Part shown: positions 55,468 through 64,000 of the stretch, one piece after another
Position numbering within the stretch: position 1 is the first letter of the stretch
How the letters are laid out: the number at the start of each line of letters is the position of its first letter
Assembly (NCBI GenBank): GCA_031406795.1
Contig: JANOHV010000118.1
Coordinates: 1-64,000 of the forward strand
Reading direction: 5' to 3'
Source of the DNA: DATDCY01 sp031406795 [NCBI: Candidatus Rokuibacteriota bacterium]
Lineage (GTDB): Bacteria > JAUVQV01
Length of the DNA: 64,000 nt
The notes under the pieces: model-generated
Database searches by the model: none
What the model saw: the letters and a program-made list of their open reading frames with translations, nothing else
Told to the model about the DNA's origin: nothing
Translations under genes and position numbers: made by a program

Positions 55468-55606
55468 TTCAAAAGGGTCCAGGTGCAAGGCGCGTTCCGA
55501 TCCGGCGACTGAGGCGTACGAGTGGTACGCCGCAGGGCCTCCTCCCACTCGTTTCGCTCGCAGGAGGCAATGACCGCACCGCAGCAGATGGGCCCTTTTC
55601 AACCCC
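55468..55606. repeat. GCTGAAAA-type repeat, copy 3
   Basis: The outer arms tcaaaagggtccaggtgcaagg and gggcccttttcaa are inverted; an inner hairpin gaggcgtac-N6-gtacgccgc is also present. It overlaps the stop codon region of the ComFB-like gene at its right end. Confidence 0.8.
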
Positions 55607-56153
55607 CGTGGTGAGGATGACTGCTGACGACGCGGGCGGCCTGGTTGATCAGCATCCCCAATTCATAACGCATGAAGTCCAGATACGTCGGATGCAGGCT
55701 GCGGCGGCCGCCGCGCAGAACCCCGTACTTGGCGGGGTAGCGATTGAGCGCATAGGCCAGGGTGTCGGCGCGGCACTCCTCGCAGCTGCAGCCCGTGGGC
55801 GAGAGCCCCAGCGCGCGGCCGACCATCGAGGAGCCGACCTCGAATGTATAGTTGATGAGCCCGATCTCGTCCCGCATCGTCGGCAGAAGGCCGGGGCGAT
55901 GCTTGGGCCAGAGGCCGACGCGTTTGAGAGCGGACTGGACCGCGTCGGTGATCGTTCCGGCCCTGATCAGCCCGGCGGCGCTGCCGGAACTCGAGGTGCG
56001 ACAATAGAGTGGCGGCAGCAGCGTGAGCGCAAGAGCGACGATGTCGGTTTCGCACAGCTGACACCAGCACCCCGTGTAGCCCGGGCCGCCCTCTTGCCTG
56101 GCGCGGGTCACCTCGTCCCGGACCAACTGTTCCATCTCGTTCTTGATGCCCAC
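55599..56153 (-). CDS. Tandem ComFB-like protein
   Basis: A 184-residue protein with two ComFB-type modules. The first has GCWCQLCETDIVALALTLLP (C29, C31, C34), the second GCSCEECRADTLAYALNRYP (C122, C124, C127); both are followed by the P-P/A-x-Y segment of ComFB. Single-module ComFB proteins bind zinc and, in some bacteria, c-di-AMP or c-di-GMP. A duplicated version is unusual. It has no operon partner; its 3' end touches a repeat. Confidence 0.82.
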   Translation of the reverse strand: MGIKNEMEQLVRDEVTRARQEGGPGYTGCWCQLCETDIVALALTLLPPLYCRTSSSGSAAGLIRAGTITDAVQSALKRVGLWPKHRPGLLPTMRDEIGLINYTFEVGSSMVGRALGLSPTGCSCEECRADTLAYALNRYPAKYGVLRGGRRSLHPTYLDFMRYELGMLINQAARVVSSHPHHGG

Positions 56154-56279
56154 AACTCATCCCCCCGTCCCACCTAGATTATAGTGCCTTTCGACGGGGA
56201 ACTGTGACGTACATCACCGGTCTTGTCGCCTTCGACCGCGGGAGGGATCGGGCTGATGAGGAAGCGACGGGTTCGGCCC

Positions 56280-57242
56280 TCAGCTGGCCCGGCCGGCTCC
56301 CTTGCCGACGCCCCTGACGGCATAAATTATTCCGCCCCAGAGACTGAAAAGCACGGAATTTGCCCGCAGCAGCAGGCCGACGAGCAGTCCGGGGGAGCCG
56401 CCCGCTCCGCTGGCGCCGAAGGTGAAGAAGAACGCCCACTCGACGAGCCCGAGGCCGCCGATCGTGATGGGGAGCGAGGCGATGAACATGATCACGGGAA
56501 CGATGACGAGCAGGGTCTGAGCGGAAAGGACGACGCCGAAGGCCCGCGACGATACGTAGATGTACCCCATCGCGGTGAGGTGGAAGAGAAGCGAGAGCGC
56601 CAGGGCAGCGATGACGGCGCGCGTCCGGCCGGCGTAGTCGTGAATCGCGGCCTGGATACGGATGAGTTTGCCGATCAGCCGCCCCGGGAGCCCGCCGGGA
56701 AAGCGTCGCTGGCCCCACGCCAGAGGGCCGGTCAGGAGGACGGCGATCGCGACGGCAATGTACACGGCCAGGCCGGCGCCCAGCGCCAGCGCGAAGCGGG
56801 GGTCCCGGAAGCTGGAGAGATTGCTGACGAAAGCGACGAGCGCGATGGCCATCAGCGCCGTCATGCCGGTGAAGCGCTCCATGAAGACCGACGCCATGGC
56901 GAGCGCCCGGTCGCCGACGTCCCGGCCGACCTCATAACCGCGGAAGAGGTCGCCCCCGATGGTCGAGGGAAAGAAGTTGTTGATGAAGAGCCCCACGAAA
57001 TAGAGATTGAGAAGTCGGACGAAGGGAACGCTCTTTCCCTTGGCCCGCAGCAGGATTCGCCACTTCCAGGAACTGATGGCGTTGAGCATGGCGCCGATTA
57101 GGGCCGAGAGGAGCACCCAGCGCGCGTCCGTCTGACGCAGCATGGCGCCCAGTTCGCTCCCGTCCACCCGGCGCACGAGCAGGAACAGGAGCGCGGCGCT
57201 GACCGCCGCCTTCACGATGGTTGCGCGCGACTGAGAACTCAT
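56280..57242 (-). CDS. Lysylphosphatidylglycerol-synthetase-type membrane protein (YbhN/AglD-like)
   Basis: A 320-residue integral membrane protein from the ATG at 57242. About eight membrane segments hold the family markers WKWRILLRAKG, FFPSTIGGDLFRGYEVGRDV and LPITIGGLGLVEWAFF. The family transfers or moves lipid head groups or acts with glycan synthesis; here only the membrane domain is present, without the aminoacyl-transferase part. The large membrane glycosyltransferase-like gene is divergent from it, 94 bp away. Confidence 0.88.
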   Translation of the reverse strand: MSSQSRATIVKAAVSAALLFLLVRRVDGSELGAMLRQTDARWVLLSALIGAMLNAISSWKWRILLRAKGKSVPFVRLLNLYFVGLFINNFFPSTIGGDLFRGYEVGRDVGDRALAMASVFMERFTGMTALMAIALVAFVSNLSSFRDPRFALALGAGLAVYIAVAIAVLLTGPLAWGQRRFPGGLPGRLIGKLIRIQAAIHDYAGRTRAVIAALALSLLFHLTAMGYIYVSSRAFGVVLSAQTLLVIVPVIMFIASLPITIGGLGLVEWAFFFTFGASGAGGSPGLLVGLLLRANSVLFSLWGGIIYAVRGVGKGAGRAS

Positions 57243-57335
57243 GATCTCGGTTGTCAAACCCCGCTATGGTACAGTGGCACTCCAGCATCGTAGAGGCGTT
57301 AGTATGCACCAGAAACGAAAGAAGATGTGCAACGG

Positions 57336-60300
57336 ATGCTCACGTCCCGTCTGAACCCGACCGATCTCCGCGAAGGCGCCTCCGGTGCCGCTGGCGCGGT
57401 CGGGTGGCGAGAACTGGTGCTGGTCGCGGTCGCCCTGCTGTTGCTGGCAATTGCCTTTACCTGGCCGCTGGCACGCCACATGAACACCGATGTGCTCTAT
57501 ACCCACCGGGCGCACCCGGGCTACGAGCGCGTGCCGTTCGCCCAGGGGGATCACCTGCAGCTGCTCTATGTGTTCTGGCTCTTCGGCGACAGCGTCCGCG
57601 ACGGGCGTACTCCCCTGACCGACCACTACGAATTCCGCGACGGCAGCCCGCCGGCGTTCTTCTTCCAACCCTCGCTGATGCCGCTGCTGACGTTTCTGCT
57701 GTCACCGCTCGGACTGATCGCCAGTTTCAACCTGCTGACCCTGTTCTCGTTCGTCGGCGCGGGCCTGGCGACCCATCTGCTATTGCGGCTCGAAATCGAG
57801 GATCGATGGGCGGCGTTCGCCGGGGCGCTCGTGGTCGCGCTCTTTCCGTACCGCGTGGCGCAGCTCGCCGGCCACGCCATCGGCTTTCTCTCGTTTCTCA
57901 TCCCGCTCTATCTCTATTTCTTCGAGCGCTCCTTGCGCGCGACGCGCCTGGCCGGGTGGGTCTGCGCGGCCGGGGTGACCTTCTTCTTCGCGGGCGCCAT
58001 GGAATTCCACGTCGTCTACTATCTGACACTGATGCTCGGCGTCTATCTGCCGTTCCGTTTCCTCTCGCCGCTCTCGGCGTGGCTGCAGGTGCGCGACCCG
58101 GAGCCCACGGCTGCGCCGGACACCGTATCGGCCGGGCTCGCGCTGCTCGGCGGCGCCGGGGCCGGCTGCGCCGTCTTTCTGGCGGCCGACAGCATGCACG
58201 CTTTCGGCCACGCTGCCGGGTGGGTCGTCTCCGCGGCGGCGGGCGCGGTCATCGGGCTGTTGCTCTGGCGCGGTCTGACGCGCACGGCGGCGCGGTACCT
58301 GCCGGCGCCCGCGGAGGGGTTCGCGCGGCTGTGCGCGCTGCCGCTGGCCCCGCTGGCGCTGCTCGTGCTCGCCCCGCTCGGGGCCCGGCTCGGCGTGCCC
58401 TACCTTGGGCGCGCCGTGGCGGCGGTGTCTCTCATCGGCGTCGCGGCGGCCTGCCTGCCGCTGTTGCGCCTGCTGCCGCGGGCACGGCTGCAGCCGCAGG
58501 CGGCCGGACTCTTCAGCGACCGCGCGCGCCGCTTTCTGCCGCACCTGGGGTTCATTTGCTGCACCCTCGGGTACCTGCTGGTCGTGCGCAAGCTCATCTT
58601 CACGTCTTCCGTCGCCGGGAGCGGACGGCGCTTCTCGGACGTCACCGCATTTTCGCCCCACCCGATCGATCTGTTCGCGATCGTCAGCACCAACGCGGAG
58701 CGGGTGGCCTACCTCGGCGTGGTCGCGGCGCTGTTGGCGCTCGTCGGTCTCGTCTCGGTGCGGCGGATCGCCGACCCGGGGCGCCGGGCGCGGCTCGCCT
58801 TCTTCGCCGGCACCGGCATCACCGGCGCGCTGCTGGCGGTCGGACCGAATCTCGACCTGTTTCCGCTCTACCACCTGCTCTTCCGGATCGTGCCGATGTT
58901 CAACTTCCCGCGCGTCTCCGGCCGCATACTCGCGGTGGCGTGCGTCGGGCTGGCGGTGCTCGCCGCGCTCGGGCTGGCCGCGCTTCGTCAGCGTGCGGGC
59001 CGGCGCGCCGGCCTGCTGACCGCGCTCGTTCTCGTGCTGCTGGTGGCCGACTATGCCCCCAAACACGCGCCGGGACTCACGACGCTGCCGTTGGCGCATC
59101 CGGTCTACGAGCGTCTCTCCCGCGAGCGGCAGCCAGGCGAGACGATCCTGGAACTGCCGATCTGGCCAGGGGAGTCCTCCTGGTCGTCGGATTACCTCTG
59201 GTATGTGACACGCTACCGCAACCTGCTGGTCAACGGGTACTCCCCCGCCACGCCCCGCGCCTACGTCGAGCGGGTTTTCAAACCGCTCTACCCGCTGGAT
59301 TTCGGCGAGATGCGCCGACCGCAGTACGACCTGCTCAAGAGCCTCGGGATCCGTTTCATCGTCTTCCACGAGGAAGTCTATCCGCAGAAGATCAGCGAAT
59401 TTCCCTTCCGGGTCACGGTGGAGAACCTTCGCGCCTCGAAGTATCTGGAAACCGTGGCCGGCTCCGCGCCGCTCTGGCTCTTCCGGCTCAAGCCCGAGCC
59501 GCCGGCGGGGGATGAGTTCACCGCCGGCGCCATCTCCCCCGTCGGCAGCCTGCGCGAGGTCGAGCGGTGGAATGCCGGGAGCGGCGCCCGCGTCGAGGAC
59601 GCGCTCGCCTCCGGCGGGGCGGCGATCTCCTATAACGCCGGCGCCGGCGGGGTGCTCGGACGCCCGACTCCTCCACGGGTCTACCCCGCGGGGAGCTACC
59701 GCGTTCAGGCGCGTTTTCTCACGGATCCCCCCGCCCCGGCTCCGGGGCTGACGCTGGAGGTCAGACAGGCGGATACGGGGCAACTCATCACGACGGCTGC
59801 GCTGCCGGCGGACCCCGGTCGCGGTGGCGTCCTGGATCTCGAAGCCGCTTTCACGCTGGAGACGCTGGACAAGATCTTCGTGCAGGTCGTCACCGACGGG
59901 TCGGCGCCGGTTCGCTGGGACTACGTGCTGGTGCGTTTCGCCGAGGCTCCCGAGCCGCAGCTTTCGATCGAGATCGAGGACCTCTGGCACATGGGCATTC
60001 CCCGTCCGGGTTCAGAGTCGTCAGGGGGGGAGGCAGTCGAGCTGATTCCCGGGTATAACCCGCGCGACTACGCCTTCTCCGGTCCCGACCGGGTACTCGA
60101 TGCGGGCGACTGGGTGGCCAGACTGCGGTTCGAGGCACCGGTGGCCGCCGGATCCGCGGGCGGAGAGCGCTTCGAAGTGACGATTTCGAACGTGGAGCGG
60201 CCGCTGGCGGCGGTGTTGCTGCCGGCATCCGGCGGCGTCGGCTATCGGGAGGTCGAGCTGCCGTTCAGACTCTCCCGCCCGACGCCGCTACGCTTCCGGG

Positions 60301-60359
60301 TCCATTTCCCCGGCCAACGGCGCCTGGTGCTCGACCGCATCACGATCGCCCCCGGCTAA
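57336..60359 (+). CDS. Large membrane glycosyltransferase-like protein (GT-C type)
   Basis: A 1007-residue protein. I used the ATG at 57336; a GTG 9 bp earlier is in frame. About 11 membrane segments fill the first 600 residues, with a periplasmic loop after the first one containing RVPFAQGDHLQLLYVFWLFG that resembles GT-C active-site loops. The last 400 residues are soluble and beta-rich, like carbohydrate-binding domains. A short open frame at 57304 (MHQKRKKMCNGCSRPV) precedes it. The acceptor and sugar are unknown. Confidence 0.78.
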   Translation: MLTSRLNPTDLREGASGAAGAVGWRELVLVAVALLLLAIAFTWPLARHMNTDVLYTHRAHPGYERVPFAQGDHLQLLYVFWLFGDSVRDGRTPLTDHYEFRDGSPPAFFFQPSLMPLLTFLLSPLGLIASFNLLTLFSFVGAGLATHLLLRLEIEDRWAAFAGALVVALFPYRVAQLAGHAIGFLSFLIPLYLYFFERSLRATRLAGWVCAAGVTFFFAGAMEFHVVYYLTLMLGVYLPFRFLSPLSAWLQVRDPEPTAAPDTVSAGLALLGGAGAGCAVFLAADSMHAFGHAAGWVVSAAAGAVIGLLLWRGLTRTAARYLPAPAEGFARLCALPLAPLALLVLAPLGARLGVPYLGRAVAAVSLIGVAAACLPLLRLLPRARLQPQAAGLFSDRARRFLPHLGFICCTLGYLLVVRKLIFTSSVAGSGRRFSDVTAFSPHPIDLFAIVSTNAERVAYLGVVAALLALVGLVSVRRIADPGRRARLAFFAGTGITGALLAVGPNLDLFPLYHLLFRIVPMFNFPRVSGRILAVACVGLAVLAALGLAALRQRAGRRAGLLTALVLVLLVADYAPKHAPGLTTLPLAHPVYERLSRERQPGETILELPIWPGESSWSSDYLWYVTRYRNLLVNGYSPATPRAYVERVFKPLYPLDFGEMRRPQYDLLKSLGIRFIVFHEEVYPQKISEFPFRVTVENLRASKYLETVAGSAPLWLFRLKPEPPAGDEFTAGAISPVGSLREVERWNAGSGARVEDALASGGAAISYNAGAGGVLGRPTPPRVYPAGSYRVQARFLTDPPAPAPGLTLEVRQADTGQLITTAALPADPGRGGVLDLEAAFTLETLDKIFVQVVTDGSAPVRWDYVLVRFAEAPEPQLSIEIEDLWHMGIPRPGSESSGGEAVELIPGYNPRDYAFSGPDRVLDAGDWVARLRFEAPVAAGSAGGERFEVTISNVERPLAAVLLPASGGVGYREVELPFRLSRPTPLRFRVHFPGQRRLVLDRITIAPG

Positions 60360-60362
60360 CAT

Positions 60363-60417
60363 GGTTACGGCCGCTGAAAAGGGCCTGTCTGCGGCAATAA
60401 TCCCATTGCTCTGCGCC
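60363..60417. repeat. GCTGAAAA-type repeat, partial copy 4
   Basis: ggccgctgaaaagggcctgtctgcgg and tgcgcctgaca recall the element at 48502. Only one end is preserved. The rest of 60418-60557 holds no gene that I can support. Confidence 0.65.
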
Positions 60418-60557
60418 TGACACAAGCCCATAACCCTCGACGGTAATTCGAGTTTTGTGCTCTCGGCCTCGTCGGGGTCCACGGACATTTTCAGCCAACA
60501 AAACGAAGTGTCGTTAACGTACTTGACCCCCGGCATCGTCGTGTTGTCTACAAGAAC

Positions 60558-60585
60558 TTGCGGGAAAAGATTCACTCGGTATACT
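60558..60585 (+). promoter_or_regulatory. Sigma70 promoter of hicBA
   Basis: TTGCGG (60558-60563) and TATACT (60580-60585) with a 16-bp spacer, 23 bp before the HicB start. A TTGTCTACAA near-palindrome lies just upstream at 60544-60553 and may be an operator. Confidence 0.42.
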
Positions 60586-60607
60586 TCCCTCGGGGAGGCA
60601 AAAGACC

Positions 60608-60823
60608 ATGACGAGAGAATTCGACGTTGTCATCGAGCGAGACAGGGAAGGTTATTACGTGGCCACCATCCCCACGCTTCCCGGCTGCCATACCCAGGCC
60701 AAGACGCTCGACAAGCTCATGGAGCGTATCCGTGAGGCAGCCGAGCTCTGTCTGGAGGTACAAGGCGACACCACCGAATCGTTGGAGTTCGTAGGCCTAC
60801 AGAAGATCTCCGTTCCCGCATGA
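60608..60823 (+). CDS. hicB: HicB-family antitoxin
   Basis: A 71-residue protein with the HicB partial RNase-H fold: DVVIERDREGYYVATIPTLP GCHTQAKTLD and MERIREAAELCLE. It is short and has no DNA-binding tail. The stop overlaps the HicA start (ATGA). Confidence 0.9.
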   Translation: MTREFDVVIERDREGYYVATIPTLPGCHTQAKTLDKLMERIREAAELCLEVQGDTTESLEFVGLQKISVPA

Positions 60824-61035
60824 CCACCCGGCCTGGCTTTACCGGCAAGAGGCTTATCGCGACTCTCGGCGGCAAAGGCTTTGCCGTGGTGCGGGTCAAA
60901 GGTAGCCACCACTTTCTTCAGCATCCTGACGGCCGATGCACGGTCGTGCCCGTACATGCCGGCGAGACGATAGGCCCAGGTTTGCTTGCAAAGATCCTGC
61001 GCGACTGCGAGCTGACTTTTGGAGACTTGTCTTAA
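60820..61035 (+). CDS. hicA: HicA-family mRNA interferase toxin
   Basis: A 71-residue double-stranded-RNA-binding-fold protein with the catalytic histidine in VRVKGSHHFLQHPDG, then the VPVHAGETIGPGLLAKILRD segment typical of HicA. It cuts mRNA when free of HicB. The DUF2442 remnant follows 16 bp later. Confidence 0.92.
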   Translation: MTTRPGFTGKRLIATLGGKGFAVVRVKGSHHFLQHPDGRCTVVPVHAGETIGPGLLAKILRDCELTFGDLS

Positions 61036-61051
61036 GGCAGCAGGATTTGGC

Positions 61052-61237
61052 ATGAACCCTTTCCCGAATAACGCGCAGGCTATCAGGCTCGTTATTGACG
61101 AGAATAGTTTCTCCGTCTACCTCGCCGACGGCAGGATTCTCAGCGTGCCCCTGGCTTTCTTCCCGCGCCTCTTGCACGCCGACCAGGGCCAGCGCGAGCA
61201 CTACGAACTCAGCGGCGGCGGCACCGGCATCCATTAG
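61052..61237 (+). pseudogene. DUF2442 protein with in-frame amber codon
   Basis: Residues 1-61 match DUF2442 (VYLADGRILSVPLAFFPRLL and ELSGGGTGIH). Other members continue with a tryptophan here; this gene has TAG at 61235-61237, after which the frame goes on as DDLDAVIGAI. The last residues are therefore lost unless the stop is read through. DUF2442 genes often accompany toxin-antitoxin loci. Confidence 0.7.
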
Positions 61238-61253
61238 GACGACCTGGACGCTG

Positions 61254-62075
61254 TCATTGGCGCGATTTTGGATCGAGGGAATCGCGCAACGCGTCGCCGA
61301 CGAGATTGAACGCGAGCACCGTGAGCATGATGAACAGCCCCGGGAAGAACGCGATGTGCGGCGCATAGAGCAGGTACGCGGCTCCCTGCGCGAGCAGGCC
61401 GCCCCAGGTCGGCACGTTCTGCGGCCCGAGTCCGAGAAAGGAGAGGGACGACTCCGCGATGATCACCCCTGCGGCGCTGAAAGTCGCCTGCACGATGACC
61501 GGGGAGAGGGCGTTCGGCAGAATGTGCCGCCCGACGATGCGCCACGGCCCGGCCCCGACGGCCCGCGCCGCCGTCACGTACTCCCGCTCGCGCAGGCTCA
61601 GCAGCTGGGCGCGCATCAGCCGGGCGTACCCGACCCAGCCCATCATCGAGAGCGCGATCACCAGGTTTCCCAGGTTTGGCCCGAGCACGCCGGCGAGCGC
61701 GATCGCCAGCAGAATGCCGGGGAAGGCGAGGAAGATGTCCACGACCCGCATGACGACGACGTCGACCGCGCCGCCGAGGTACCCCGCGGCCGCGCCGGCC
61801 GCGACGCCGGCGATCACCGTGAGCGTCACGACCGAGATCGCGATCAGCAGCGAGGCCCGCGTCCCGTAGGCCACCTGCGCGAAGATGTCGCGCCCGAGCC
61901 GGTCCTGGCCGAAGGGATGCCCGGCCGTCGGGCCGCGCAGCGCGCCTTCGAGATCGGTCTGCAGCGGCTTCCCGGTGGTGATCACGGGAGCGAGCAGCGC
62001 CAGCGCGAGCATGAGCGCGAGGATCGCCGCGCCGATGACCGCAGTGACCGGAAATCTCCCCGTCGGCCGCGTCAC
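61254..62075 (-). CDS. Oligopeptide/dipeptide ABC permease, DppC type
   Basis: A 273-residue permease from the GTG at 62075, which overlaps the stop of the DppB-type gene. About six membrane segments, with the permease signature EYVTAARAVGAGPWRIVGRHILPN and the N-terminal HPFGQDRLGRDIF motif of DppC/OppC. It pairs with the DppB-type gene just upstream. The ATPase genes are not in the window. Confidence 0.92.
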   Translation of the reverse strand: MTRPTGRFPVTAVIGAAILALMLALALLAPVITTGKPLQTDLEGALRGPTAGHPFGQDRLGRDIFAQVAYGTRASLLIAISVVTLTVIAGVAAGAAAGYLGGAVDVVVMRVVDIFLAFPGILLAIALAGVLGPNLGNLVIALSMMGWVGYARLMRAQLLSLREREYVTAARAVGAGPWRIVGRHILPNALSPVIVQATFSAAGVIIAESSLSFLGLGPQNVPTWGGLLAQGAAYLLYAPHIAFFPGLFIMLTVLAFNLVGDALRDSLDPKSRQ

Positions 62076-62986
62076 GTTCTGACCCTCGGGTCGATCAGGG
62101 CGTACAGCGAGTCGGTCAGAAAATTCACGACCACATAGCACAGCGCGATCACGAGGACGCAGCCCTGCACGAGCGGGTAATCCCGCGCGGTGATGGCCTG
62201 TATCAGCAGCGTGCCGACGCCCGGCCAGGCGAAGACGTTTTCGGTGATCACCGCGCCGGAGAGCAGCGCGCCGAACTGCAAGCCGATGATCGTCACCACC
62301 GGCAGCAGCGCATTGCGCAGCGCGTGGCGGGCGATCACCGTGACCGGTCGCACGCCCTTGGCGCGCGCGGTGCGCAGGTAGTCCTCGCCGAGAACATCGA
62401 GCATCGAAGCCCGGGTCATGCGCACCAGGATGGCCGAGAGCGCCGTCCCGAGCGTCAACGCCGGCAAGACCAGGCTTGCGGCGCCCTCGCGTCCGCTGAC
62501 CGGCAGCCAGCCGAGGCGGAACGAGAAGAGGATGATCAGCATCGGTCCGAGCCAGAAGTTCGGCATCGAGACGCCGACCAGCGAGCCGAACAGCGCCAGC
62601 CGGTCCGGGAGGCGATCGCGGCGAATGGCGGCGAGGATGCCGAGCGGCAGCGCGACCAGCACGGCGACCGCCATCGCTGCGGCGGCGAGCAGCGCGGTCG
62701 CCGGCAGCGCGCCGCCGATCACCGCCAGGACCGGCTTGCGGTAGTAGAACGAGCGGCCGAGGTCGCCGCGGACGAGCCCGCCCAGGAATCGCGCGTACTG
62801 TTCGCTCAGCGGACGGTCGAGGCCGAGGTCGGCGCGCAGCTGCCCGAGATCGGCGCGCGATGCCGTTTCGCCGAGCATCAACTCCACCGGGTCCCCGGGG
62901 ATCAGGTGCACGAGGAAGAAGACGAGCGTCAGCACCCCGAGAACGGTCGGGATGAGCAAGAGCAGGCGGCGGCCCAGACCGGTCAT
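62072..62986 (-). CDS. Oligopeptide/dipeptide ABC permease, DppB type
   Basis: A 304-residue permease with six membrane segments. HLIPGDPVELMLGE, DLGRSFYYRKPVL and DYLRTARAKGVRPVTVIARH are the DppB signatures; the end (FLTDSLYALIDPRVRT) is also typical. Start overlaps the substrate-binding gene by 4 bp. Confidence 0.94.
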   Translation of the reverse strand: MTGLGRRLLLLIPTVLGVLTLVFFLVHLIPGDPVELMLGETASRADLGQLRADLGLDRPLSEQYARFLGGLVRGDLGRSFYYRKPVLAVIGGALPATALLAAAAMAVAVLVALPLGILAAIRRDRLPDRLALFGSLVGVSMPNFWLGPMLIILFSFRLGWLPVSGREGAASLVLPALTLGTALSAILVRMTRASMLDVLGEDYLRTARAKGVRPVTVIARHALRNALLPVVTIIGLQFGALLSGAVITENVFAWPGVGTLLIQAITARDYPLVQGCVLVIALCYVVVNFLTDSLYALIDPRVRT

Positions 62987-64000
62987 CGCGCGGCCCGGAC
63001 CTGCTTCAGGGAGGTGTACTGCCCGCCCGGGTAGGGTTCGAACCCTTCGAAGCGCCTAGCGAGCGCGAAGATATCGTCGGGGTACCAGAGGCTGACATAG
63101 ACGCAATCCGCGGCGATCAGCCGCTGGGCGGCGATCAATTGGGCGCGTCGCGCGACCGGGTCACTCTCGCTGCGGCTGGCGTCGAGCAGCCGGTCGACCT
63201 CGGCGTTGGCGTAACGGCCGCGGTTGGCGCCGGCGGGCGGGACCGAGGCGCTGTGGAAGATGTAGTGCAGCGTGTCCGGGTCGGTGATGCCCACCCAACG
63301 CAGCGAATAGAGCTGGAAATTGCCGGCCTTGATGTCGCCGTAGAACGTCCCCCACTCGAACGAGCGACGCTCAACGCGGATGCCGACGGCGGCGAGGTCC
63401 TCGCTGACGAGATCCGCCATCTCGATCCCCTGACGGTCGGTGGAGGTTTTGTAGGAGAGCGCGAAGCGGCTGCCGTCGGGGCGCACCGGGTATCCGGCCT
63501 GGTCGAGCAGGCGCCGGGCCAGGGCGGGGTCGTGCGGGTACGAGGCGACCTCCCCGGCGTGCGCCCAGTTCTCCGGCGCCAGCAGCGTGGCGGCCGGCCG
63601 CGCGAGGCCGAGGAACAGCGCCTTGATGATGCGGTCGCGATCGACGGCGTGGGCGATCGCCCGCCGCACGAGCGGCTCTTTCAGGGTCGCGTCCTGCAGG
63701 TTAAAGCCCAGGTACTGATAGGTGATGCCCGGGCGCGTCGTGACGGCGAGCTGGGGCGCCTCGCGCAGGAACGGTGCGGCGTAGGGCGGGATGTTGTTCC
63801 AGAGCAGATCGATGCGGCCGCGCCGGGTCTCCAGCAGGCGCGTGGTCTCGTTCGCGACGATGCGGAAGACGACGCGGTCGAGGTGCGGCCGGCCTTCCCA
63901 GGCGTCGTCGAAGGCGAGCAGGACCAGCCGCTCGCCGGGCCGCCACTCTCCCCAGCGAAAGGGGCCGCTGCCGACGGGCGCGTCGACGAAGTCCTGGGCC
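62983..64000 (-). CDS. Extracellular solute-binding protein, family 5 (N-terminus cut by window edge)
   Basis: The reading frame enters from the window end and gives the C-terminal 338 residues of a DppA/OppA-type binding protein: PVGSGPFRWGEWRPGERLVL, YQYLGFNLQDATLKEPLVRR AIAHAVDRDRI and the closing WVGITDPDTLHYIFHS region. The signal peptide lies outside the window. It is the first visible gene of the peptide ABC operon. The ligand is not evident. Confidence 0.92.
   Translation of the reverse strand, partial: AQDFVDAPVGSGPFRWGEWRPGERLVLLAFDDAWEGRPHLDRVVFRIVANETTRLLETRRGRIDLLWNNIPPYAAPFLREAPQLAVTTRPGITYQYLGFNLQDATLKEPLVRRAIAHAVDRDRIIKALFLGLARPAATLLAPENWAHAGEVASYPHDPALARRLLDQAGYPVRPDGSRFALSYKTSTDRQGIEMADLVSEDLAAVGIRVERRSFEWGTFYGDIKAGNFQLYSLRWVGITDPDTLHYIFHSASVPPAGANRGRYANAEVDRLLDASRSESDPVARRAQLIAAQRLIAADCVYVSLWYPDDIFALARRFEGFEPYPGGQYTSLKQVRAAR

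Noticed and set aside
57243-57335. Sigma54 promoter (TGGCAC) before the large membrane protein
   Set aside because: The -24 half is perfect, but no GC pair lies at the required 12-bp distance.
57780-59990. 736-residue minus-strand open frame
   Set aside because: Antisense of the large membrane protein. Gln/Arg-rich, no hydrophobic segments or motifs.

Overview
This is a GC-rich, gene-dense bacterial chromosome window with no rRNA, tRNA, CRISPR array or intact transposase gene. The gene stock suggests an uncultured, probably deltaproteobacterial (Desulfobacterota-like) organism. It has many histidine kinases, three sigma54 NtrC-type activators, sigma54 -24/-12 promoters, several TauE/SafE permeases linked to universal-stress proteins, a TIGR02186-type protein and many short dispersed palindromic repeats. 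This placement is inference from gene content, not a phylogeny.

Layout. 1-5436 (minus) is an operon-like run: GntR regulator, CBS protein, histidine kinase, receiver, ChpT/Spo0B-like phosphotransferase candidate, second receiver, TauE permease and a small membrane protein. 5987-9474 holds a PEP-synthase-like protein and a DUF1847 protein. 9487-15068 (minus) holds a hybrid PAS kinase and a TauE/USP operon, each with a sigma54-type promoter. 15332-20291 (plus) is the most striking block: a Lon protease with a CheY-like receiver inserted just before its ATPase domain, then a histidine kinase and an NtrC activator. 20392-25026 carries a sigma54 promoter with paired upstream dyads, a secreted Gly/Cys-rich peptide, two convergent OB-like periplasmic paralogues, a second kinase/NtrC pair and a NifX-like protein. 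25203-29926 is a decayed type I restriction island: broken hsdM, hsdS tail and hsdR tail, mixed with ParDE-type, PIN/UPF0175 and MNT/HEPN toxin-antitoxin genes. 29978-37188 (plus) is an ECF sigma, anti-sigma, CpxP-like, TolC, MFP and MacB-type ABC export operon. 37846-41400 (minus) is a third TauE/USP operon behind a sigma54 promoter. 41691-46674 (minus) is FtsH with a kinase/NtrC pair whose kinase resembles the one beside Lon. The rest holds SulP, enoyl-CoA hydratase, a Cache/PAS kinase with a receiver, a DUF294 protein with an exonuclease, a duplicated ComFB protein, membrane-lipid and glycan-type membrane proteins, HicBA, and part of a peptide ABC transporter.

How it fits together. Signal transduction dominates. 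Two similar sensor kinases each sit with an AAA+ protease and an NtrC activator, so the window may encode phosphorelay control of proteolysis. Four proteins in the three TauE loci share a short helical motif (consensus around AFAEE), which points to a common accessory function in TauE/USP loci. At least four families of dispersed repeats are present. Several have run into coding sequence: the Lon C-terminus, the C-terminus of the USP-like protein at 14224, the N-terminus of the TIGR02186-like protein, HsdM, and the start of an ABC permease.
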